Assembly (NCBI GenBank): GCA_037957365.1
Contig: JARHVA010004804.1
Span: 155,001-219,000 of the forward strand
Length of the DNA stretch: 64,000 nt
Reading direction: 5' to 3'
Source: Torreya grandis
Lineage: Eukaryota; Streptophyta; Pinopsida; Cupressales; Taxaceae
Shown: positions 40,377-51,528 of the stretch, in pieces
How positions within the stretch are numbered: position 1 is the first letter of the stretch
Layout of the letters: each line of letters opens with the position of its first letter
The notes under the pieces: model-generated
The model's input: only the letters and a program-made list of their open reading frames with translations
The model's database searches: none
What the model was told of the DNA's origin: nothing
Position numbers and translations under genes: made by a program

Positions 40377-41069
40377 GTGTGCAATAGATATGGATAATTA
40401 CTTTATTTATCATTAATATATTTAAGTTCTAAATGTGCAATAACTATTGAATAATTATCAATTATTATTTAATGGATGCAAAAATGTTAAATATATTAAT
40501 TTTTAGAGTGTGTTAAAGTGTTTCCATTTGATATAGTCTTATAATTGTGAGTAATAACTACCCTATATTTATTTTTGATTTGAGATATAATCTCCTTAGT
40601 AAGAATGTGTAATAGCTACTCTAAAATAAGTAAAATTTAGTTAAGTTCTTTGTTATCCCTATATTATATCTTCTTAGATTTCATAATTATGTTTGTATGT
40701 GATTGTACAATAGATACTAACAACAAGCATTAGTTTCAAAACTTTTTTCCATAAAGAAACCAACCCTAGAAGTAATCCCTTGAGACCATAGATCCCTCTT
40801 TTTTACTCTACCCTTCCCTCTCTTTTTGGAGTTTATTTATTTGAGATCTACCAATAAGGTCCATCCATCTAACTCAAATAGGTTTTAATTTCCTTATTCA
40901 GTTTTGTTTCACCCAAAATCACACCTAATTAACAACTTGGATGCTTGGCTTGATATTCCACCACCTAGTTATTTAGCCCATTGCTTAAATTATAGTTTAC
41001 CTTCATTGAGATCCTAAAATTTTAGAGGCTACCTCATTAAATCTAGGGGTGTGCCCAAGACCCACATCA

Positions 41070-44000
41070 ATAGGTGGCTTATCTGAAAAGGAGAATGTAG
41101 TTACATAATATTTGTATGAATCATGTAGCATATATGGATATAATTTTGAAGTAGATATATCAATTATGCACATAATATGTGATCACATCAAATCCTAATA
41201 TGCATTGTATATATCATGACAATGTATAAAGAGTAAAAATATAAAATCAACAAGTAATATTCATGATATATATCTTATTTGATTATAATGCAAAGATCAC
41301 TCATTATAATGTAAAGGATTGGTCAAAAGAGACCTCATATAAGGGTCATGTTCAAATGTCACAAAATAAAAAGTGATGACATATTTAAATGCCTAATCAA
41401 CATATCCAAATTTAAAAAAAAAACATATAATGGCACGGGGGCATACAAGAAAATAAAATATTCAAAATTTTCACAAGGCAATACCAAGTAATGTAATACA
41501 CTCAAGAAAGTGAAAATATGAATAAATGAATCATAAACAATTAATATAATCATATTATACTAGTCCCTAAATATATGTGTTAGCAAAAAAATTATGTAGT
41601 ATGGCACATCAAATACACGACCAAAGATATGAACATGGATATAGACATGTGTTATAAATATAAGTGCAAACATGATAATGTATAAGTGATCATAAGGGAT
41701 ATGTAACTTAAATCAATTATGTTCAAATAAGTACATGTCCCCAGTGTACTATATGATGTGAGTAGAGGAAAGGTCCAACATCTAGAAGTGCATATATCAA
41801 GTGTTTGGGTATGATTGTATCACTCTCAAAGATGTATGAAACCTATGTGTATATAAGAATGAAATGAGGAAAGGTCAACCATATGGAAGTTCATAGATCA
41901 AGTGTCTAGGTATGCTTGTATCACACTCAAAGATATATGAAATATATGTGTATATAGGAATGATATTATATGCTATATATTGACATAAAAAAATAAATAT
42001 AGATGCCAAGGAGATGATAAAATATTGGAATATTGAATAGTTTTATATTTTTTAAACTATTTGAATGTTTTTTATTTTTGGAATATTTTAATTTATTTTA
42101 TTTTTAAAATGTTTTTATTAATGTGTATAGAAGTGACCAAGATTGTTATGATTTGATCATTAAAAGGTAAAATGGTTCATGGTGTGTTATTATTCTCTCT
42201 TTTCTTGACTAGTAGAATTACCATCACCATTGTGTGGTATGTGAACTAATCTTCTCTTGTAGGAGAATGTAATAACTTGTTGGTTTTGATCAATTTTAGA
42301 ATCCCTTTGATATAGATAAATGAATGCAAGGTAAAATTTTGTTGAGTTGTATGGGGCATGACCCATGCATCCATTTGGACAACACATGGTCCACAATTAA
42401 TTGGTAATATTAGGCATCCCAATGATTTTAAAAAAAATTACTTTATGATGTAATTCCTTGATGGTATAAATAAGTTATTGAAAATGTCTTTCATTGAAAA
42501 ATGTTTATTTCTTTGTAGCATCAATATGGTTATGGTGAAAATAATCTCTACCCATTAATAATGTGATTGTTAAATCCTTTTGGAAATGATGATTATTGTT
42601 TGGTGAGTTTGGAATTGTTATTGGGTATGTCCTTTTGGTATTGGTCTCATATTTATTAAATTTTGTGAAGGTTTCATATAAATATTTGGGATGCCACATG
42701 TTTTCTCATTATATTCACTTAGTAATTCATTACCATAATATGTATCATGAACAAATGGTTTGTACTTTGTAAGAGATATATTTAGTTATTTATTATATTG
42801 GAGAAGCAAGAATATATGTTCACGTCCATATATAGGTTTGTAAATGATGTATAACATCAATTTAATGCCATTTCCTTTAGTGGAGGAATGATACCTCTAC
42901 TAAATGGGAATTGTAGTTAAAAATCTTAAGGTTGATATGCTAAAGAATATGGTGAATTTTTAAATCATATAACATAATATTAAGAGATTCATCATCATGT
43001 TGTTTGAAGTTTTACAAATTTTCCGATGTAAATTTTGACACATTGTGTGTATTAAAGGATGAGAAAAAACAATCTTATAATTTATTGAATGTAGATAAGG
43101 AAACATTTGATAAACTATATAACCTGTCACAAGCTTCATGTGTAAGTCTCACATGAAATATTTTAACAATATTCATTCATCCTTATCCCAATTTCAAAAA
43201 TAATGTACATATCAAAGTATATGTTTAAAAGGATCTTTATGTATAAAAAATAAAGGCAAGATTAGCATGCTAAAATATTATGGATAAGGATATTTAAATA
43301 TAAATATTTAAATAAGATTATTTTGGATAATGTTATCACTATAGTAGAATTTTAATATGACATTTATACTTTTAGAATCAAAACTTGCCTTTGGTTCTCT
43401 CATATAGTACTCATCATAAATAAAAGTTAAATAGTAGTAATTATTGAATTTTGAAAAGATATGATCATGGGTTTCAATACATCATTTATTTGAAACACAG
43501 AAACAATAGATGCCCTATCATTATGGGAATTTGGTTTGAGCTTTGTGTCACTTGTAACTTTATTGAAATTTATCTTCACTTACAATTTTTGGAACTTTTG
43601 AAGATGGTGTATCTTTTGGAAATTTAGGAACTTTTGGTAAAGGTTTGTTATATAAATTTTTTTATCACACTTGGTTATAGTACCTCATTTGGAAACTTTA
43701 GTAGTGGTATATCATGTATGATTTTTGGAATCTTTGGTAAGTATGCATTTATTATTTAGGATACTTTGGTAATTGCACATTGTTTGGGAGTGTAATAGAT
43801 TTTGTTAATTTTTCATTTGTTTAGAGTTGCAAGAAAGACATGATATATTTATGAATATTTAAAAAAAATCATGATCAAAAGATGGAAAACTTGAGCTCTC
43901 ATCATGCACTATGAGTGCATTATTTATAAATTTAGGATCCTTTGGTAATTATATTATTTTTAATGGAGGAATATTTCCATCATTTGGTTTTTTCAAAGAG

Positions 44001-44486
44001 GTCACGGTATCCTTTCAAATCTTGTGATAATTTTAATGATTAAATAAATGAATATTTTGCTTAGTCATATCCACATTTTTTGGAACATGTTGACCATGAT
44101 GTGATAACATACTCTTTTGGTTATTAATAGTATGGACCATGGAACCCAACATAGGTCAATAGTGAGTGATGGGAGTGGTATGGTAAAATTACAACCTTGA
44201 GGAGTATGTTTCTCAATGAAATGGATAAAACATGTCTTCATTTGTTCACTTGGAAATATTTGAAATTATTTTTGCTTAATATTGATGGATTTATAAATAT
44301 ACACCTCTTCTTGTTCATAGGTTATCACTTTAAAAAAAAATCCATGGGGAATGACTTTATTTTATCTTTTGTGAAATAATGAATGAGATAGCTTATAAAT
44401 AAAATATGAAACCCTAGGAAACTACACAACCCTAAAGCAAATAATGGTTGCATACAAATATTTAGGGGTTAGGTTTACCAAATGTT
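41070..44486 (-). pseudogene. Possible relict of a D-related LTR element
   Basis: Its right end resembles the 5' leader of element D: AACCCTAA-type sequence followed by ACCAAATGTTTAACC (44,478-44,492), compared with ACCAAATGATTTAACC before the D LTR. Minus-strand Pro/Lys/Ser-rich coding-like text (LPKVPKFPKDTPSSKVPK, about 43,580-43,640) and short open frames (42,190-42,396; 42,505-42,699) could be an eroded gag. No LTR pair was found. Weak call. Confidence 0.25.
41765..41965 (+). repeat. Tandem duplication, ~101-bp unit
   Basis: Two adjacent copies, starting at 41,765 and 41,866, share GAGGAAAGGTC, ATATCAAGTGT or ATAGATCAAGTGT, TTGTATCAC and ATGTGTATATA, with about one change per ten bases. 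Confidence 0.75.
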
Positions 44487-46200
44487 TAACCCTAAATTTG
44501 TAAATATTAGAGTATAGGGTTAATAATATAGTAATATCTATAGCACAAGGGTTATAACTAATCTATAATAGGCTAAACAACATAAAACTTAGATGAATAA
44601 TATTCTAAATTAATATAACCAAAATTTCCAAAAATAGTAAAGTAAAACTATTAAAAGATATTTAAATTAATATTAAATAATGGTACTTGGTTTATTGTTT
44701 TTAGGAAGATATAGATTACAAATAGGTGTAAAATATGTAAGATAAATATTTTGGTCCAATCATTAGATTCTATAAGTTACAATTTTATGGCCATGGACAC
44801 TATCATTAGATCTTGACATTACCATCAATTCTAATGTCCAACTATGACATGTGTCCAATATATAATAATGAATATATTTAGTGTAACCAACTCCATTATT
44901 ATAGGTTTTATGTCACCTTTCTTCTGATGTATTCATATGTGGGATATATGTTATCATTTTTTGTTGATTTATCAACCATATCTCTTCACCCGTGGAATAA
45001 GTTTTCTAAAAACTAGGTTAGTAGACTCATGGTGATGAGTTACCCAAAAGACCATAGGGATACCTACATATCTAATACTCTAAATAGGGCCTCAGACTTA
45101 TATAGTTATCCCTTATGTGTGGGAAACGATGTACACAAGGGTGAAATATGTTATATGAAGATGCATACAATGAACTAGCTTGTAATTTCAAAACTATTAC
45201 TCATGGGATACTCTTTTAATAATTAAAACATGTAATTTGGATGTTCATATGATTAATATGAAAATAGGGATGAATAGAGTAGAATAGAGTGTTTGTGTAG
45301 TTAATTGATTTATCTTTAATAGGTGTTTGCTTGGAATTTTATAGATGAGGAATGAGAAGGCTTAGACTTGTCTTAATACCACACCTTTTGAAAATATCTC
45401 ATAGTAAGGTTCCATAAGACAAATAGGCTAACCTATGGGTTTCAAATCATTTAAATTTTGGATGAATTTTGAAAGTTGGACATTAGATAAGAATATCGAC
45501 ACTACCATCTGCAATAATATCCCTTTGTGTTTAGTAGTGTCTAAAGGGCTAAAAATAAGTATAGATCTGAAATAGATAGTGAAGGATGCTTATCAAGTTG
45601 TAAGTTTCCTATGTAGTACAAGACACTTGGGTCATCAAAATGATATAGATAAAACTAAGAGATAATCATTTAGGCATAATGAGATGGTGACTGTAAGACT
45701 TTTAGTATAAAGGAAGTCTATAACTAAAGGGTAGAGCCATGATTGATATTTTTTCAAATGTATAATATTGATATGATATAACATTCAATTCTAATATCTA
45801 AAGATTACTAGATTCAAGTACGTCAAAGTTATTATTTATTCTAAGGATGTGTTACCCTTGATAAGATGAAAAAATAGATTTTTGAAAAATGTAAATAATT
45901 ATTTATTTCTCATTTTAATGTATTTTAACTAATTTATTGCACTTTGTCATTCCTATCCTATTGGCATTGTTCATTTCTAAACCCTTGTAAAATTTACCTA
46001 GGATATGCACAAACTTATTTGTGGACCCATATTATTAATTGTGAACTTGTCCATAGACATGTCATATTCATGTCAAACCTATCTATGGACATTTTTTCCT
46101 CATTATGATTATGTCTATAAAATATTTAATACTTTATTAGTTGTTATGATTGACTTTGTTGATCAATTTTTTCATATGAGATTGTTAATTTTGTTTTTGT
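44487..46200. other. AT-rich stretch without recognised feature
   Basis: No long ORF, LTR pair or repeat was recognised. It may include an unpaired LTR of the relict at 41.1-44.5 kb. Confidence 0.3.
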
Positions 46201-46204
46201 GAAT

Positions 46205-46818
46205 TTGTGATTTTAGGCTGATATGTGGGATCATGATTTCAAATGTATCCATATGATGGAGACCATACATACACTACCATTGAATGATGATGAGAGGTAT
46301 ATACTAGATCAGTCACTCTTAGGCTTGTTGAAAAGCTATTAATAATTACCTATGACATGTATATGATGAATACCTTCACAGAGTGCTAGGATTCAAACAC
46401 TTACATGTTCTAGATCCAAATAGGGGAAATGATAGTGACCTTTTATGATGTAAGGCTAAATAAATTATTGTTGATTATTTGGTGATGAGTGATATTATAG
46501 GTGGTAGTGGGCCATGCCATATAACTCAAGATTATTTTATATGATTGGACACACTTGAGGTGATAATCATGGCCCCAATGATACTCACATTTATTTTTAG
46601 AGATTGTAGTAGAGAATGTTCCATATTTGTAGAAGTTTAAACGTGATTCATTAGATTTATTACATTTTATGGTTATGGTGTGTATATTTCATACTAGATG
46701 CATTGATTTAAACTTGATATTGAGGATCATGACATGATATATTATTGGGTCCATACCATGTTGTCCCATTTGTACATGGATTTTTACAAGTTTACCTAAT
46801 AATGGGTTGGAGGAGTAT
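46205..46818 (+). pseudogene. Unknown ORF, left part (plant-mobile-domain-like?)
   Basis: The plus frame reads DMWDHDFKCIHMMETIHTLP followed by LNDDERYILDQSLLGLLKSY before a TAA, then coding-like text in changing frames up to the target site of element E. The style (HTLPL.DDER..LDQ) recalls the N-terminal side of plant-mobile-domain (PMD) proteins that are abundant in transposon-derived plant repeats, but I cannot confirm the family. It is interrupted by E and resumes at 53,467. Confidence 0.35.
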
Positions 46819-47726
46819 CTAACTGATGCAGGAGCATCTAAAATGGCTACTTGAAGACATGGTCATGATTAAATTCAAATTTCAAATTATTGTATTTTGC
46901 CTCCAAAATGTTATCTAAGGAGGAGTAATTGGAAAAGTAAAAGTAAAAAAGGTAATTGTTGGGCTGTTGAGAAAATCAAGGAGTGGTTGAAAATATTTCA
47001 ACCTGGGCATGTTGTTACAAATTAAAAATTGTATTTTGTTTTTCCTTAAGCCAAGTTTGGCATAGAGGTTTGGAGGAGGTTTTTAATCACAAAATATAGC
47101 AAAAAGAAAAATTCATTGAGAAAGAGGAGAGGATGAGTAGGATGTAGAAAGGGCGAAGAGAAGAAGAGAGTAGAAATGAGAGATACGTTAAAAAAAATGG
47201 AGGAGAAACTCTCATTCAAGGAGAGAGGAAGAATGATCAAAAGTATGTAAGAGTGAAGGTTTGCAACAAAGAGAAAATGGAGGATTGGATGTGAAAACAA
47301 AAGGAGGTGTAAAGATGCCTAATAAGGCCTTTGAAAGCCTTTGACCATGATCAGGAATGTATTGGTTCCTTTATCTGTAAGTACTCTTGTTTGATTAAGA
47401 AAAATGATGTTGATTTTGATGTCATCTGTAGAATTTTGTTTCAGTTGTAAACAGGCATGTGTGTGTATATAATTTCTCTTAAAAGCTTAAAAGATATGTA
47501 TGAGGAGCCTTTAGGTGTATGCCAACAACAAGCTGGATAACTCAAAGAAATATAAAATTCATGCTGTATCTGTATCGTAATGAAGTTATTAAAGCCAATT
47601 TTCTTCACTTGAATAAGTTCAAGTCTGTGTACATGGAACTTATTTGAAACATTTGAATCAATTTATGAAAACAAGGAGGGCCTCAAACGCATGAATAGGA
47701 ATCACGTCCACTTTGCAGCAGGTTTA

Positions 47727-47822
47727 TATAGAGAGGATGGCATGATCAGTGGAAGGCAAAGTAACTGCCATATTTATATAAAGGATTTGTGGTCGTGGGT
47801 TAGAGCCCCACGGTGGGCACCA
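47727..47822 (+). repeat. tRNA-Lys-like 3' half in LTR (5' copy)
   Basis: GGTCGTGGGTTAGAGCCCC and what follows form a complete T-arm: stem GTGGG/CCCAC (47,795-47,799 and 47,807-47,811) with a 7-nt loop TTAGAGC. Then come GGTGGGC, a discriminator A and CCA (47,812-47,822). It closely resembles the 3' half of plant nuclear tRNA-Lys, with only a few differences. The 5' half is only vaguely tRNA-like (GGCATGATCAGTGGAAGGC may be a worn box A). No matching acceptor strand is seen, so this is not a functional tRNA gene. The genomic CCA suggests derivation from a mature tRNA or a SINE. Confidence 0.6.
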
Positions 47823-47966
47823 GAAAAGACAAATGTTTGAATAGAAAATAGAAACTGCATGGGTCTGCATAAAGGACACGAGCCCTATTTTTCCAAGGTT
47901 GAAAATAGAGTCTACTTTGAGAATGTAATAAAGGGGCAATCTGACTTATGGACAGCAGGCTGGAGT

Positions 47967-48005
47967 GGTGGGCTTGGGATTCACTGATATAATGGAGAGC
48001 CCACC
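47967..48005 (+). repeat. Short hairpin in LTR
   Basis: GGTGGGCT (47,967-47,974) pairs perfectly with AGCCCACC (47,998-48,005) across a 23-nt loop. In the 3' LTR the first arm is mutated, so conservation is not evident. Confidence 0.5.
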
Positions 48006-48280
48006 GAGTTTGTTTGGATGCATCTCCATTGCATTTGTGTTGGTGTTATGTTTGATGGATATAGATCTACCAGTTAAGTAGAATGGTATTACAGTGACAT
48101 GCTTTTAAGTGTTTCATGTAATGGTTCGATCATCACACACAGTAGCATTATTTTTTTTGATAAAATCTCTTGGTATTGATGTATCCAAATAGTTTTGACA
48201 AGGGACAATTTTGGCCTGATTGTCATTTTTTGTGCAAACGTATACATGTGCTTGAATTGTTGTCTTGTCATGTTTTATAG

Positions 48281-48812
48281 TTTACATCCCCAAATTATGT
48301 TGCACCTAAGGTAGTTGTTCATAATAACTATGATGGAGCAGCTACAGATATTTGATCTTATGGGGTTATTATTTTTGAAATGCTATCAGGCTTCTCTCCC
48401 TTTGAAGATGCTAATCTAGTCAACCAATATCACAAGATTTGCCAAGCCGACTATTCTTTTCCTTCATGGTTTTTATTTGGATCAAGGAGACTAATTTCTA
48501 ATATATTGTATCCTAGACTAGAGAAAAATAATTTCAATAGAAGATATTTACATAGATGAGTGGTTTAAGAAAGACTATAGCCCTCCTAAGGAGCTTCAGG
48601 ATGAAGGAGATATTAATTTAGATGATATACATGTTGCATTTGGTAACATAGATGAGCATCTGGTGACAAAGGAAAAACAACCTATTTTTATCAATGCCTT
48701 TCAGCTGATAGCAATGTCCAGTGATCTTGACTTGTCTAGATTGTTTGAGAATGAGAATGATGGTAAGCATAAAAAAAGATTTGATTCCCGATATTTTGCC
48801 AATAGTGTAATT
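48281..48812 (+). pseudogene. CIPK (SnRK3) kinase C-lobe and NAF fragment, 5' LTR copy
   Basis: The frame reads PNYVAPKVVVHNNYDGAA, then GVIIFEMLSGFSPFEDANLV and SWFLFGSRRLISNILYP: kinase subdomains VIII to XI of a CBL-interacting protein kinase. After one shared frameshift near 48,534 the second frame reads ISIEDIYIDEWFKKDYSPP, INLDDIHVAFGNIDEHLV, and the NAF/FISL motif INAFQLIAMSSDLDLSRLFE (NAF codons 48,693-48,701), ending with KKRFDSRYFANSV. The family binds CBL calcium sensors through NAF. Missing: the N-lobe, catalytic loop and C-terminal PPI domain. This copy has APE changed to APK and a stop at the subdomain IX tryptophan. The fragment is preceded by a pyrimidine-rich TTTTATAG, like a splice acceptor. 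It cannot encode an active kinase. Confidence 0.92.
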
Positions 48813-48838
48813 TATGTAGCTTGGGAGTGTGCATCATT

Positions 48839-48850
48839 TGGTATCAGAGC
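48839..48850 (+). other. Primer-binding site of element E
   Basis: TGGTATCAGAGC, the classical initiator Met-tRNA primer site, two bases after the 5' LTR end. Confidence 0.95.
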
Positions 48851-49129
48851 TTGAAGCTCTTGGGACTTAGAAATTGATCATAAGTTGTTGCAAAATTTGG
48901 AATGGTTGCATTTGTCAATGATGTTACAGTTGCGACAGGATTTGGCCAAAGGATCAGTAGGACAAAGTGCTAGAAGACCCTGGGGAGAAAAAGGTATGAG
49001 TAATCTTTGTTGTTTGAGATGAATTATTGTGTTGAGAAACAATCAAGTGAAGGAGTTGCAAGTTCAAGGCAGCCAAGCCATTGAGGCTTAAGAAGAGAAG
49101 AAGATCCAAGAAGAAGCTTGGATAGTTTG

Positions 49130-49470
49130 CCAAAAGACTAAGCTGAAATAGACTTAGGTGAGGTAAAGGATGAAGTTTGCATAATTGTGAAGAGAAGCTT
49201 GGAGAGCTCAAAAGTAAGGGAGCAAGTGAATGCTCAAGAGGAAGATCTAAAGCAAGGTACACTTGGATTTGTGATTTGAGTTTGATGAAGTGATGTATAA
49301 TGAGTTGCTGCAGGATTGAGAGAAAAAGATCAAAAGACTAGGATGCAAAAGGCCTAGGTGAGATCAAGTGGATTGTCAAAAGACCAGTCAAGGAGAAAAG
49401 GCTTGGGTGAGACAAGGGATCAAGAGACCAAGGTGGAAAAGACTTGGGTGAAGATCTCAGAGATGGAAGC
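49130..49470 (+). repeat. Degenerate leader repeat, ~45-bp unit
   Basis: Units beginning AAAAGACCA or AAAAGACTA and ending GGCTTGGGTGAGA or similar start at about 49,332, 49,378 and 49,422; a diverged copy lies near 49,131. They lie in the 5' leader of element E between the primer site and the first ORF. Confidence 0.6.
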
Positions 49471-49537
49471 ATTGTTGAAAACACTATAGAGCAGCAAGGT
49501 ATATGAGGGCAGCAAGAGGAAAGCAAGCATCAAAGGT

Positions 49538-51313
49538 ATGACTAATGTTGATTTTGATAAAGAAATTGCTAGTTTGAAGAAAGAGTTAGCTAAGATTAAA
49601 GATGAGTATGAGTCTTGGATGCAGCTGAATAGGAAAGCATGGGTATGGCTAATAAAGAAGAGGATAAAGTGGCCAATAGATCTCCTAGTGATAAGGAGAA
49701 GAAGGCAAAATAAGATTGCCATGAAGAGGGAAGCCCAAAGATGCAAGAAGATAAGAAGGTTTCCAAGTGAGTAGCAAGAGGAAGAAGTTGTGAAGAAGGT
49801 TCTTGTTGAAGAGGACAAGAGAAGAAAAGAAAGAAAAGATGAAGTGCTAGGAAGAGCACTTGGAAAGATGAGAATGTCCATTAAGAGGATACTCATGGAG
49901 ACATTATGGTCTCTTGTTTTTTTATTTAATGCTTTTTTTGAGTGGGTAAATGCAGGTATGAGCAGCCTTATGAAGGTCAAGAGAAGGGCCTTGGAGAGTG
50001 AAGAGATTGGTGCAGGAGAAGACACCAAGTGCAGAAGTGAATGTGTAAGAGAGAGAAGTGAGTTTGTTGTTGATAAGGAAGAAGAGATGCATTGGTTAAT
50101 GCATGAGAGAGGAGAGGTAGAAGATGAAGCTAAATTCCATGATGCCATTGAAGGCTAAGAAGAAGAAAGAGAGTAGCCAAGCATAAAGGGAGAGAAATAT
50201 TGCTACATAGACCAAGCTGTCAAAGAGGTAAATGAAGTGTTAAGTGATGATTTTGATTGTTATTATGAGCATGAAGATATTAATACATAGGTTAGAAGAG
50301 GCAAGAAGAAGATGAAGTCCTCACACAAAGCAGTCAATCATGGCTACATAATGCCTAAGTGGATGGTGAAGTACACAAGCAAGCAACAAGTAAGCAAGTA
50401 GGCAAGTTTACCTTATAAGATTGATTTTTCTCATATTCCTAATATGAATGTAAGTGTGCAAGAAAATAAAAGGACAAACAAAGTTGGTTTTTTAGTAGTA
50501 TCACAAGAGCATGGTTATAGGATGCCTAAATGGCTTGTGAAGTCAATTGATAACAGAAAGAATCAAATGTGGGTGCCTAAGAAGGCTAAGAGTGAAGAAG
50601 ATGTGAGTGTTGAGACAACAACACCAAGAAATCAATGGAAAAAGGTGAAGGATGACACAAGTACATGGAAAGGTAAGTCAATTGCTTGCAATAAATGGGA
50701 TAATGATGTTTTTGAATCATTTAATAATCTTTTTATGGAAAATGAAGAATGGAAAGTGGCTATGAAAACTAATGTGCAACAAGGAGAGAGTTCAAAATGG
50801 ATGGATGATGGGGAAAGGAAAGAATATGTAGCAAAACAAACAAGATGGCTTCAAGAAGCAATTGAAGATAGTAAGGAGACACAAGGTAATGGTGTTCCTA
50901 TTGTTTTTTATAATTATATTGATGTTGGTGAAGAAGTTGATTTGTATGAAGAAACCATAAAGTGGATGAATGTACTTATAGAGGATGAAAGACAATCTGG
51001 TCCTAAGTTTGATATAGGACATGAAGATTTGGATGAGCTTGTGTTGTGTGAAGAGTTGAAGAGGATAGAAGAGTTGTTGAATCCTCCAAGAGAGTTGTGT
51101 AAAGGTACAAGCCATGGTGAAGATAGCATTGGAAAGAGTGAGACAATACAAGAGCAAAGCAAAGAGGTCAAAATAGTTTTGATCAAGGAACAGAAATGTG
51201 AAGGTAGCCAAGAGGCTTCATGGCCTCAATGTTTTTCTACTAAGGTTGCTTTTGATGTTTTGAATGTAGGTATGGAAGATGAAAACATTGAAGACATATA
51301 TGAAGATGAATAA
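49538..51313 (+). CDS. Element E internal ORF, unknown protein, broken by stops
   Basis: One frame extends over ~590 codons with in-frame stops at 49,772, 50,156, 50,288 and 50,399 plus one near 50,175. Its last part (50,444-51,313) is open for 289 codons. Features: a Lys/Glu-rich coiled-coil-like start (DKEIASLKKELAKIKDEYES); a hydrophobic stretch (LMETLWSLVFLFNAFFEWV, about 49,892-49,948) that could be a membrane segment; two copies of HGYxMPKWxVK (about 50,339-50,371 and 50,513-50,545); MWVPKKAKSEED; and an acidic C terminus. No zinc knuckle, protease or RT. It occupies the gag position, but I do not recognise the family. Codon 1 at 49,538 is simply the first ATG of the frame. Whether the 289-codon piece is translated is unknown. 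Confidence 0.5.
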
Positions 51314-51514
51314 GCATGGAAGTGGGAGATGGCAGCTGAGAAAGAGATGAGAAAAAGAACATACCAGAAGAGGAAGAAAAGCAAGATGAAGGACAAAGAA
51401 TATCAAAGACAAATAGTGGTATTGGCATTTACAACAAGACCTTGGGATCCAGGCATATAATGAAGACTAATGTATGGAGGCAGCATTTCATTTGAACTAA
51501 GGTTCAAATCTTTT

Positions 51515-51528
51515 CTAGAGGGAGAGTA
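51515..51528 (+). other. Polypurine tract of element E
   Basis: TAGAGGGAGAGTA-type purine run immediately before the 3' LTR start TGATGCAGG. Confidence 0.85.

Larger units (their letters stand above)
32542..40381 (-). mobile_element. Element D: gag-only LTR element with TSD
   Basis: LTRs 32,547-33,747 and 39,201-40,376 flank a 5.45-kb interior. The 5-bp duplication GTGTG is exact at 32,542-32,546 and 40,377-40,381. A polypurine tract (AAAGGGGGGAG on the minus strand, 33,748-33,758) fixes the orientation. A gag relict is recognisable near the 5' end; no protease, RT or integrase blocks were found in the remaining 3.6 kb. This makes D a gag-bearing non-autonomous element, or one whose pol is deleted. 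Confidence 0.85.
9612..41069 (+). mobile_element. Element A: Ty3/gypsy relict, split by nested insertions
   Basis: Plus-strand coding relics in the order gag-like, protease, RNase H fold, RT, RNase H, integrase (10.6-14.6 kb), then an additional ORF region at 16.6-17.4 and 29.1-32.1 kb. Elements B (17,409-29,112) and D (32,547-40,376) interrupt it. Removing both leaves roughly 12 kb, a normal size for a Tat-like element. A candidate 3' LTR starts after a purine-rich stretch at 32,367 and would resume after D and end near 41,069. No matching 5' LTR is visible, so the 5' end is probably lost at the junction with element F. Outer boundaries are inference; the pol relic is secure. Confidence 0.5.
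32367..41069 (+). repeat. Candidate 3' LTR of element A, split by D
   Basis: A purine-rich stretch (AAATTGGAGGATGAGG, 32,351-32,366) is followed by TGACCCC at 32,367. After element D the sequence continues from 40,382 and reaches GACCCACATCA ending at 41,069, giving TGA...TCA ends and an LTR of about 0.87 kb once D is removed. No second copy is in the window, so this is a boundary guess only. Confidence 0.25.
46824..48836 (+). repeat. Element E, 5' LTR
   Basis: 2013 bp, TGATGCAGGAGCATC to GTGTGCATCA. A TATA box candidate TATATAAAGG lies at 47,775-47,784, so the region after about 47,805 would be R/U5 and transcribed. In order it contains a G/A-rich stretch (47,100-47,290), the tRNA-like half (47,727-47,822), an 8-bp hairpin (47,967-48,005) and the CIPK fragment (48,281-48,812). 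Confidence 0.95.

Noticed and set aside
47046..47300. Minus-strand ORF (and its copy at 51,791-52,003) rich in Leu/Ser/Phe
   Set aside because: Complement of a GA-rich LTR segment, broken differently in the two LTR copies.
47727..47822. Functional tRNA-Lys gene
   Set aside because: No acceptor 5' strand or anticodon arm pairs with the 3' half; also the CCA is encoded.
48281..48812. Functional CIPK gene
   Set aside because: N-lobe, catalytic loop and C-terminal regulatory domain are absent, and the frame has a shift and stops; it is a fragment inside an LTR.
49420..50148. 242-codon minus-strand Ser/Leu-rich ORF, the second longest open frame in the window
   Set aside because: It is the complement of the purine-rich plus-strand frame of element E; low-complexity Ser/Leu/Phe composition is what an antisense shadow of a Lys/Glu-rich gene looks like. 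The same applies to other minus frames at 48,954-51,428.
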